DNA of 5,445 nt, taken from contig DAHVAI010000167.1 in NCBI GenBank assembly GCA_027314685.1, forward strand, positions 1 to 5,445. Reading direction: 5' to 3'. The position numbers and the translations under genes were made by a program. The notes below the pieces were generated by a model. That model saw only the letters and a list, made by a program, of their open reading frames with translations, was not told the origin of the DNA and did no database searches. Below are positions 1 through 4,941 of the stretch, in pieces. This DNA comes from Nitrososphaerota archaeon. GTDB lineage: Archaea > Thermoproteota > Nitrososphaeria > Nitrososphaerales > CADDZS01. How positions within the stretch are numbered: position 1 is the first letter of the stretch; each line of letters opens with the position of its first letter.

Positions 1-134
1 AAGACAAGCGCAGGAATAGTTCGGTTGCAGTCTGGGCAGATGCTAGCCGTCTCGTGCGGCAATGCATACACCGGCACCGTATTCGAGCGTGTCTGAATCT
101 GGACTATTGGTAATAGCTCTTCTACGCGTTGCAT
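1..134 (-). CDS. N-terminal fragment of a CPDC-motif protein, probably radical SAM (tetraether-lipid-synthase-like)
   Basis: Seen: reading leftwards from ATG at 134-132 there are 44 open codons up to the window edge, so the gene is partial and lacks its C-terminus. Residues 28-44 read ETASICPDCNRTIPALV, with a Cys-Pro-Asp-Cys pair at residues 33-36. Known: archaeal radical-SAM proteins of the MJ0619/Tes group (tetraether lipid synthase) commonly begin with an E-T-x-S-x-C-P-x-C-x-x-x-I-x-A segment that binds a metal or auxiliary cluster before the CxxxCxxC radical-SAM motif. Inference: this is the N-terminus of such a protein, but the defining motif lies outside the window. The start is supported by a perfect TTTATATA box on the minus strand about 28 bases upstream, which predicts a nearly leaderless mRNA. 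It is divergent from the aminotransferase gene. The opposite strand is also open for 31-38 codons here, but has no motif. I am fairly sure it is coding and only moderately sure of the family. Confidence 0.62.
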   Translation of the reverse strand, partial: MQRVEELLPIVQIQTRSNTVPVYALPHETASICPDCNRTIPALV

Positions 135-143
135 GAAGTTAAC

Positions 144-160
144 TACCCCCGCGAGGGGTA
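144..160. repeat. Short GC-rich perfect hairpin beside the leftward TATA box
   Basis: TACCCC (144-149) and GGGGTA (155-160) form a 6-bp perfect inverted repeat around the 5-base spacer CGCGA. It lies between the leftward TATA box, which it overlaps by two bases, and the predicted start near 136. That position suits a repressor site better than a terminator, and no T-run follows it on either strand. Function is inferred from position only. Confidence 0.35.
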
Positions 161-168
161 TATAAAAA
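159..168 (-). promoter_or_regulatory. TATA box for the leftward (minus-strand) gene
   Basis: On the minus strand the sequence reads TTTTTATATA, and its last eight bases (166 to 159) match the archaeal TATA consensus TTTAWATA exactly. A start about 26 bases from the box centre would fall near 136, two bases before the ATG at 134, so the transcript would be almost leaderless. The bases just upstream are a poor BRE match. The box is nearly symmetric and could also fire rightwards, with a start near 190, giving a leader of about 70 bases for the aminotransferase gene. Confidence 0.6.
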
Positions 169-170
169 TG

Positions 171-231
171 ACTTGATCAGCTAGAAGCATGCTTGAGGCA
201 CTCTGAGCTATTGGTTTGATGCTTATCAAGT
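171..231. repeat. Interrupted inverted repeat between divergent promoters (possible shared operator)
   Basis: ACTTGAT (171-177) is the exact reverse complement of ATCAAGT (225-231), and AAGCAT (185-190) is that of ATGCTT (219-224). Together they give 13 complementary bases with a 7-base insertion in the left arm (178-184) and a 28-base centre. Read outward, each promoter is therefore preceded by ATGCTT then ATCAAGT then its TATA box. The left inner arm is also part of a perfect 10-base palindrome, AAGCATGCTT (185-194). Part of the left arm lies upstream of either predicted transcript, so action as DNA (a binding site) is more likely than action as an RNA hairpin. Confidence 0.5.
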
Positions 232-238
232 TTTAAAG
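231..238 (+). promoter_or_regulatory. TATA box and BRE for the rightward aminotransferase gene
   Basis: TTTTAAAG lies with its centre about 28 bases before the ATG at 263, preceded by ATCAAG (225-230), which matches much of the archaeal BRE pattern. The predicted transcription start, near 261, is within two bases of the start codon, so the message would be leaderless. This agrees with the lack of any Shine-Dalgarno motif before 263. The box abuts the right arm of the inverted repeat at 171-231, so a protein bound there would affect promoter access. Confidence 0.5.
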
Positions 239-262
239 GCGGTTGCGAGAAAAGGCCCTCAA

Positions 263-1408
263 ATGAACGTGAGCGAAATCCCAAAACCAGTCAAAATTGC
301 AAAACCCTTCAACGACGAGGCCATAGAGAAAGCGGTCATTTCCATCCTAAGATCTGGCAGACTCGTACAGGGTCAATTTGTCAAAGAATTTGAAACGAAG
401 CTTTCCGAATACCTAGGATGTAAGAATGTAATTGCAGTCAATTCTGGAACGGCAGCGCTCCAAGTCGGGATCGCGGCGGTGAAAAAATTTGCATCGTTGT
501 CAGACAAAGATTCTCCAGAGGTGATCACTACCCCGTTCAGTTTTGCTGCAACTGCCAACGCTGCAATAGGTTCAGGCTGCACGCCAGTTTTTGCAGACAT
601 TGATGAAGAGACTTTCAACCTAGATCCGGGGAAAGTCAAAGAGAAGATTTCGCCCAACACTATTGCGATTGAACCAGTAGATGTCTATGGATTGCCTGCA
701 GATATTGATCGAATTCGGAGTGTAGCCGGAGCAAGGAAGATTCCAATAGTAGAAGATGCTGCCGAAGCAATTGGAGCTCGTTACAAGGGGAAGCGAATTG
801 GGAACGTATCTGAAATATCCTGTTTCAGCACGTACGCCACAAAAAACCTGCACACCTGCGAGGGTGGTTTCATCACCACCAATGACGATGGATTGGCAGA
901 TGAAATGCGAATGGTGAGAAATCAGGGTCAGGTCACAAGGTACAACCAAGTAACGCTCGGATTCAACTTCAGAATGCAGGAGATGAACGCGGTAGTCGGA
1001 ATAGAACAGATCAAGATTCTGGACGAGTTGAATGAAACTAGGATGAACAACTCCCTTGCTTTGAAAGAGGCGCTGGGGAAGATTGACAGTCTGAAGTTTC
1101 AGCGAGTAGACAGCCCGAAGGATAACGCATGGTATCTCTTTTCGCTAACGCTCGATGAAAGAATAGCAGGAATGTCGAGAGATAAGTTAGTCCAGAGCCT
1201 CAAGGATAAAGGCGTGGAGGCAGATGTTGCCTGGCCGACTCCCATCCACCTCCAGCCGTACTTTAGGCAGACTTATGGCTACAAAGAAGGCGATTTCCCA
1301 ATTGCCGAAAAGATATGCAAAGCGGTCTTCCAGCTCCCGATCCAGCCGTTCTTGACTGGGGAAGAAGTGCAACGAGTAATCAGTGCTGTAAGATCAACAT
1401 TGAAATAG
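263..1408 (+). CDS. DegT/DnrJ/EryC1/StrS-family PLP-dependent sugar aminotransferase
   Basis: A complete 381-residue protein, of normal length for this family of fold-type I, pyridoxal-phosphate enzymes that transfer an amino group, usually from glutamate, to keto-sugar nucleotides in the cytosol. Visible landmarks are SGTAAL at 61-66 (phosphate binding), PVDVYGLPADID at 138-149, VEDAAEAIGA at 163-172 with PLP-contacting Asp165, and YATKNLHTCEGG at 191-202, where Lys194 is the expected Schiff-base lysine. A C-terminal PTPIHLQPYF segment and FPIAEKICKAVFQLP complete the family pattern. Glu168 stands where Gln or His is common, as in perosamine-synthase-like members, and Cys199 replaces the usual Gly of the T-G-E-G-G motif. 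Products of relatives go into surface glycans, lipopolysaccharide-like polymers or protein glycosylation; the exact sugar cannot be read here. ATG 263 is chosen because a TATA box lies about 28 bases upstream. It is divergent from the 1-134 gene and convergent with proS, with two bases between stops. Confidence 0.93.
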   Translation: MNVSEIPKPVKIAKPFNDEAIEKAVISILRSGRLVQGQFVKEFETKLSEYLGCKNVIAVNSGTAALQVGIAAVKKFASLSDKDSPEVITTPFSFAATANAAIGSGCTPVFADIDEETFNLDPGKVKEKISPNTIAIEPVDVYGLPADIDRIRSVAGARKIPIVEDAAEAIGARYKGKRIGNVSEISCFSTYATKNLHTCEGGFITTNDDGLADEMRMVRNQGQVTRYNQVTLGFNFRMQEMNAVVGIEQIKILDELNETRMNNSLALKEALGKIDSLKFQRVDSPKDNAWYLFSLTLDERIAGMSRDKLVQSLKDKGVEADVAWPTPIHLQPYFRQTYGYKEGDFPIAEKICKAVFQLPIQPFLTGEEVQRVISAVRSTLK

Positions 1409-1410
1409 TT

Positions 1411-2901
1411 TCAATATGCGCGGCCAAAATAAGCAATCTGGGTCGCTGCAGCACCACAAACTATGCATTTTGCATCTTGTTTAGGTTTCTCATCAAAAGA
1501 CAGAAGTCTGATATCCGCGCCAGTTTCCTCCTTAACCTTCGTTTCACATGTTGGTCCTTCGCACCAAGGAGCTCTGACGAATCCGCCTTTTGATTCGATT
1601 GTCTTCTCAAGCATTTCGTAAGAAGTGGCCTCGGTGATCTGGCTTGTAAGAGTAGCCTTGGCTTTTTCCAGCAATGTCTCCTGAATTGCTTCCAGCGTCT
1701 TTTTCGCTGAATTTACCACATATGAGAGCTGGATTGTTTCTTTTATGACGCCGTCACGTCTGACGAATACACAAGTGCCGTTCGCGACATCACGAGGACC
1801 AATTTCTATCCGTAGTGGAACTCCCTTCAGTTCCCACTCGTTGAACTTCCAGCCAGGGGTGTAGTTTTCACGCGAATCCACGGACACTCTAACTCCCGCC
1901 GCTTCAAGTTTCTCCGAAATCTCAGAGCATTTTTTAGATATCTCGGCAGCCTTACTTGAAGAGAAGATGATCGGGATTATAACTGCCTGAACTGGAGCCA
2001 CTCGAGGTGGCAAAACCAACCCCTTATCATCGCCGTGCTGCATAACGACCGCGCCGATCAAACGCCACGAGATTCCCCACGAAGTCTGCCAGACGAAATG
2101 CAATTGACCGTCTTCGCCGAGAAACCTGATCTCAAATGGCTTGGAAAAGTTCTGTCCAAGGTGATGAGAGGTTCCCATCTGCACCGCCTTGCCATCAGGC
2201 ATCATAGCTTCAAGCGTCGTTGTGTAGACTGCGCCTACGAACTTTTCCTTTTCAGTTTTCTTCCCAATTAGAACCGGAATTGCAAGAAGGTCCTGCATTA
2301 GATCTCGGTAGACGAGAAGTATGTCCATGACCTCTTTCTCCGCACTTTCCTCGGAAGCGTGAGCCGTGTGACCTTCTTGCCATAGAAATTCAGAGCTTCT
2401 AATGAACGGTTTTGTCGACTTGATCTCAGCTCGAAGTACAGAGTTCCAGCAGTTGAGAAGCATTGGCAGGTCACGCCAGCTCCTGATCCACTTTGACATT
2501 GAATCGTGAATTATCGTCTCTGAAGTTGGACGAACTGCATAGACATCAGCAAGATCTTGCTTTCCTGACTTTGTTACCCAGAACACCTCCGGCGTGAAAC
2601 CCTCAAAGTGTTCAGCCTCTCTCTTCAAAAGAGACTGCGGTATAAGTGTCGGAAAGTAAGCGTTCCTGTGTCCGCTCTTCCTGATCCTAGAATCAAAATA
2701 AGATCTGATCTGCTCCCAGATCTCGTAACCGTAGGGCCTAAGGACGATGAAGCCCTTGCCGCTGGCATAGTCAGTTAGCTCTGCCTTGCTGACCACTTGC
2801 GTATACCATTCTGAAAAATCCTGATTCTTTGCGACGGAGATGCCGAGAGAGTCCTTCTCTTCAAGTTTTGACTCTCTTCTCTTTTCATTCGCAGAGCTCA
2901 C
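1411..2901 (-). CDS. proS: Prolyl-tRNA synthetase, archaeal/eukaryote-like type
   Basis: Class II aminoacyl-tRNA synthetase that charges tRNA-Pro with proline using ATP in the cytosol. With the GTG start at 2901 it has 496 residues, typical for the short form without a bacterial editing insertion. Landmarks: LGISVAK..DFSEWYTQVV (19-37), RPTSET (124-129), motif 2 NSVLRAE (153-159), EFLWQEGHTAH (171-181), motif 3 TSWGISWRLIG (273-283), HGDDKGLVLPPRVAP (289-303), the anticodon-binding domain to about 410, then a Cys4 zinc-type domain (Cys447, 452, 479, 482) ending in tyrosine 496, as in archaeal enzymes. Motif 3 has Trp279 where S-T-R is usual. The GTG overlaps the upstream gene's TGA as GTGA, a classic coupled arrangement. 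An in-frame TTG at 2919 would give 502 residues and a 22-base overlap, and a GAGGT lies 12 bases before it, so the start is not settled. Neither alternative changes the catalytic domains. Confidence 0.95.
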   Translation of the reverse strand: MSSANEKRRESKLEEKDSLGISVAKNQDFSEWYTQVVSKAELTDYASGKGFIVLRPYGYEIWEQIRSYFDSRIRKSGHRNAYFPTLIPQSLLKREAEHFEGFTPEVFWVTKSGKQDLADVYAVRPTSETIIHDSMSKWIRSWRDLPMLLNCWNSVLRAEIKSTKPFIRSSEFLWQEGHTAHASEESAEKEVMDILLVYRDLMQDLLAIPVLIGKKTEKEKFVGAVYTTTLEAMMPDGKAVQMGTSHHLGQNFSKPFEIRFLGEDGQLHFVWQTSWGISWRLIGAVVMQHGDDKGLVLPPRVAPVQAVIIPIIFSSSKAAEISKKCSEISEKLEAAGVRVSVDSRENYTPGWKFNEWELKGVPLRIEIGPRDVANGTCVFVRRDGVIKETIQLSYVVNSAKKTLEAIQETLLEKAKATLTSQITEATSYEMLEKTIESKGGFVRAPWCEGPTCETKVKEETGADIRLLSFDEKPKQDAKCIVCGAAATQIAYFGRAY

Positions 2902-4289
2902 GTGACCATCTGACCCCAATTAGCCGCGTAAACCTCTAACGGTCGCCTTCTAAGCTTTCTGATTAACAATATGATTAGGACGACAGATCCGATGACTGCA
3001 AGCAAAATGGTATAGAGGTAGACATCTTCTCCCAAGGTGAGGAAAATGCTGTTGTTCCCAAATGTGTAGACCTGAAGGAAATAATCGATCGACCAGTGGA
3101 GGAGGATGGTCGATGGTAACCCGTACACGTAATACAAACCTCCCAGTGCAACCCCGGCGGCAGCAGCGCTTGCAATCTTGCCAGGTCCCCAACCAGCACC
3201 GAGAAGCACATGAGCGAGTCCAAACAGTACTGCGCTAAAACCGATCATTGCATACATCAGTTTCAGGTCGCGGTTGTACTCTTTCGGCGACCGTACCTTC
3301 TTCAAGTAGCGAGACGGGTGCCAGAGCGCCATCAGACCGTCTCTAATCCTGCCCTTTGAGAACAGAATCATAAGAGAGACAACTCCTATCGGTATCACCC
3401 TGAAACCAATTTCCTCTCTCAGCGGCGCGATTGTAAGTTCCACGAACTCGAGCAACGGATCGACCGTAGGGAGATTGCCAGTAGAAACGCCCGCAGACTG
3501 TTCCAGAAGAGAAAGCGCTACAGTTCCCCACAACACCACCGGGAATACAATTAGCATGCCAAGCATCGCATTCCCGGTCAGCGCTTGCATCCCTTCCTTC
3601 GCCGAAGCTCGCACCGCACCGATCAGGCTCCTGAATGGCCCGTTTAGAGCGATCGCAAAAAGAATTAGATATATCGTCCAGAGAGCAAGAAACAACTGCC
3701 CCAGATTGAACGTAAACGGCACGTCGAACGTGATCAGGGTGACAAACAAAGTTATTCCATAACCGAGCGAGGAAGTGGTGTAATTTTCCTCTGAATCAGA
3801 CGTCAGAGCTTGGTAACTTGACTGCCCGGCAAGTTGTGAACTTCCAATGCCTGCAACCCACACCGAGTGGACTTGTTGACCGTCTGTTTCTATCTGATGG
3901 AGCGTTGCAGGTGGTATCTCGAAAAGCCCACTCATCGTACCGTTAATCCCAATGGAAGCGTTGCCCAATATAATCCCAGAGTTCACGTTCACGTAGGGGT
4001 TCCCACTGGATCCGTAAGCTATGGAAGGATCTATCCATATCGTCCTCGTGGTATTTGCCTTGAGTCCTGTTGCAGTGAGATTAAGGTAAGCATTTGACCC
4101 GCCGTGGGTAGTATCTGCTACGACGAAGCTCATGTTTGTGTCGTAGACAAAGTACGCACCAAGAGCAAAAGACGCAAACTCAAACAAGAGCAGCGCGATA
4201 AACAGGACTGCTACTATGACCGCTAGGTAGTGGCGATTTCGGTCCGCATAATAGCCGGGATTTTGCAATACGGAAAGCAGATCAGACAA
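2898..4289 (-). CDS. CPBP-family intramembrane protease-like protein with sequon-rich outer domain
   Basis: A 463-residue membrane protein. One transmembrane segment (about 21-48) is followed by a hydrophilic, probably beta-rich outer domain (about 50-175) and then seven or eight hydrophobic segments to about 444, with a basic tail RKLRRRP. The CPBP (Abi, PF02517) signature is complete: REEIGFR at 291-297 with Glu292/Glu293 and Arg297 (EExxxR), FGLAH at 356-360 (FxxxH), and HWSID at 398-402. These residues form the active site in glutamic CPBP proteases such as Rce1, so it may cleave membrane-associated substrates; the substrate is unknown. The outer domain holds six N-x-S/T sequons (Asn52, 70, 79, 110, 116, 169), suggesting archaeal N-glycosylation. 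The start is TTG at 4289, as no ATG, GTG or further TTG lies between it and the upstream in-frame TAA (4310-4308); TTG at 4268 is an alternative. It is followed by proS with a 4-base overlap. Confidence 0.85.
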   Translation of the reverse strand: MSDLLSVLQNPGYYADRNRHYLAVIVAVLFIALLLFEFASFALGAYFVYDTNMSFVVADTTHGGSNAYLNLTATGLKANTTRTIWIDPSIAYGSSGNPYVNVNSGIILGNASIGINGTMSGLFEIPPATLHQIETDGQQVHSVWVAGIGSSQLAGQSSYQALTSDSEENYTTSSLGYGITLFVTLITFDVPFTFNLGQLFLALWTIYLILFAIALNGPFRSLIGAVRASAKEGMQALTGNAMLGMLIVFPVVLWGTVALSLLEQSAGVSTGNLPTVDPLLEFVELTIAPLREEIGFRVIPIGVVSLMILFSKGRIRDGLMALWHPSRYLKKVRSPKEYNRDLKLMYAMIGFSAVLFGLAHVLLGAGWGPGKIASAAAAGVALGGLYYVYGLPSTILLHWSIDYFLQVYTFGNNSIFLTLGEDVYLYTILLAVIGSVVLIILLIRKLRRRPLEVYAANWGQMVT

Positions 4290-4304
4290 CCAAAATCGTG
4301 AAAC

Positions 4305-4314
4305 TGCTTAAAGG
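4305..4314 (-). promoter_or_regulatory. Possible TATA box for the CPBP-proS unit
   Basis: On the minus strand CCTTTAAGCA contains TTTAAG, similar to the box before the aminotransferase gene. Its centre, near 4308, is only about 20 bases before the TTG at 4289, a little short for that codon to be transcribed, but it would suit the alternative TTG at 4268 with a leader of roughly 14 bases. The match is weak and the assignment rests on position. Confidence 0.3.
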
Positions 4315-4389
4315 ATTTGTGGCCTGGACGAATAGCAAAAGAAGGGACTCGATCGTAGGTTACAAATAGGTCTAAGCTAAATCGACCGG

Positions 4390-4414
4390 TCAATCAATCA
4401 ACTAATCAATCAAT
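4390..4414. repeat. Interrupted four-base tandem repeat
   Basis: TCAATCAATCAA (4390-4401) and TAATCAATCAAT (4403-4414) are runs of a TCAA/ATCA unit broken by a single C and a T. Together they make an AT-rich low-complexity tract in the otherwise gene-free region. It follows the palindrome GACCGGTC (4384-4391), which it overlaps by two bases. It could be a slippage-prone tract; no function is evident. Confidence 0.6.
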
Positions 4415-4488
4415 TGAGCAGCTGGTTAAAAGGAACCTCACACAGTTGAACATGAATTCAAAAGCTGTCGGACAGAACATGGGTCGCT

Positions 4489-4518
4489 CGACTGATCGAC
4501 TAGCATGACGACTAGCAG
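4489..4518. repeat. Short tandem direct repeat, CGACTAGCA and variants
   Basis: CGACTAGCA occurs at 4497-4505 and again at 4509-4517, twelve bases apart, preceded by the related CGACTGAT at 4489-4496. Three short units in tandem could be a regulator binding array or simple duplication. They are far from either predicted promoter (about 190 bases and 430 bases), so a promoter role is uncertain. Confidence 0.4.
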
Positions 4519-4736
4519 ATAAATCAGGTATCGGAAAATCAACGCGAGTTAACGTATCAGATTATGATGATGGACCTGCCCTAACTCGACCCGTGGACCC
4601 AAGTGTAATGACGAGAACCAAGAAAGCTCATAATTCAATTACTACAAGATCACAATAGATGACTTGCAATATGCCGTTGAGAATAATTGAAGATATACCT
4701 GGGGGGAGGTCTATGTGTAGCTAGTGAGGAAAGCCA

Positions 4737-4757
4737 GGATCCGCAGGCATTGGATCC
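4737..4757. repeat. GGATCC hairpin
   Basis: Two copies of the self-complementary hexamer GGATCC (4737-4742 and 4752-4757) surround a nine-base spacer, so they can pair as a stem with a loop. No T-run follows, so this does not look like an archaeal terminator. It may be part of a structured RNA or chance. Confidence 0.35.
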
Positions 4758-4870
4758 AAACATCTCTCGTCAATCGTCGAGTTATTCAACAATTGTAAGA
4801 AATCGTTTGTCATCATGCAATTCTTGCATTCATCCTGCTACACCCCCTTTAGTCGATTGCAAGGGCCGGC

Positions 4871-4886
4871 GGTCGAGTTTCGAGCC
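4871..4886. repeat. Small hairpin upstream of thyX
   Basis: GGTCGA (4871-4876) pairs with TCGAGCC (4880-4886) around a three-base loop GTT, with one bulged G. It ends about 17 bases before the GAAAAG-ACTTTAG stretch that may be the thyX promoter. It could be an operator or chance. Confidence 0.25.
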
Positions 4887-4902
4887 ACTATTCGGAAACT
4901 GG

Positions 4903-4916
4903 GAAAAGACTTTAGT
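4903..4916 (+). promoter_or_regulatory. Possible BRE/TATA element for thyX
   Basis: GAAAAGACTTTAGT offers an A-rich BRE-like start followed by a weak TATA-like TTTAGT whose centre is about 28 bases before the ATG at 4942. This spacing equals that seen for the two promoters at the left of the window and would give a leaderless thyX message. The box itself is a poor consensus match, so the support is mainly positional. Confidence 0.3.
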
Positions 4917-4941
4917 CAGGCGGTAGTTTGGAATGCAGGCC

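Larger units (their letters stand above)
4290..4932. other. Divergent intergenic region without a recognisable gene
   Basis: About 640 bases separate the minus-strand CPBP-proS unit from thyX. Open frames here reach at most about 80 codons, start with TTG or lie out of phase, and their conceptual products are serine- and arginine-rich with no motif or hydrophobic core, so I do not call them genes. I looked for tRNA (no GGTTCRA-type T-arm with matching acceptor), box C/D RNA, RNase P RNA and SRP RNA and found no complete pattern. What it does hold is an interrupted four-base repeat (4390-4414), three copies of a CGACT-based repeat (4489-4518), a GGATCC hairpin (4737-4757) and a small hairpin before thyX (4871-4886). 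It probably contains both promoters and may hide a small RNA. Confidence 0.5.

Noticed and set aside
1..96. Plus-strand open frame ending in TGA at 94-96, possibly the C-terminus of an upstream gene
   Set aside because: It is only 31 codons without a motif, while the minus strand at the same place has an ATG, a CPDC motif and a correctly spaced TATA box.
171..231. tRNA-like string TAGCTCAG on the minus strand within the inverted repeat
   Set aside because: No T-arm, no anticodon arm and no matching acceptor stem; the resemblance to a tRNA D-arm is limited to eight bases.
4452..4508. Tiny leaderless-looking reading frame (18 codons) after GGTTAAAAGG
   Set aside because: Too short, TATA spacing slightly short, no recognisable sequence; kept only as a TATA-like note in the intergenic region.
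4384..4518. CRISPR array, suggested by several short repeats
   Set aside because: Repeat units are only 4-12 bases and directly adjacent, with no 20-40 base repeats separated by unique spacers.
4563..4620. Box C/D small RNA (ATGATGA then ATGACGA)
   Set aside because: A good box C is present, but no CTGA box D or D' at the required positions, so the pattern is incomplete.
4700..4932. RNase P RNA, suggested by GAGGAAAG
   Set aside because: The later conserved blocks, including ACAGAA near the 3' end and the GGGTGAAA-type block, are missing in the space before thyX.
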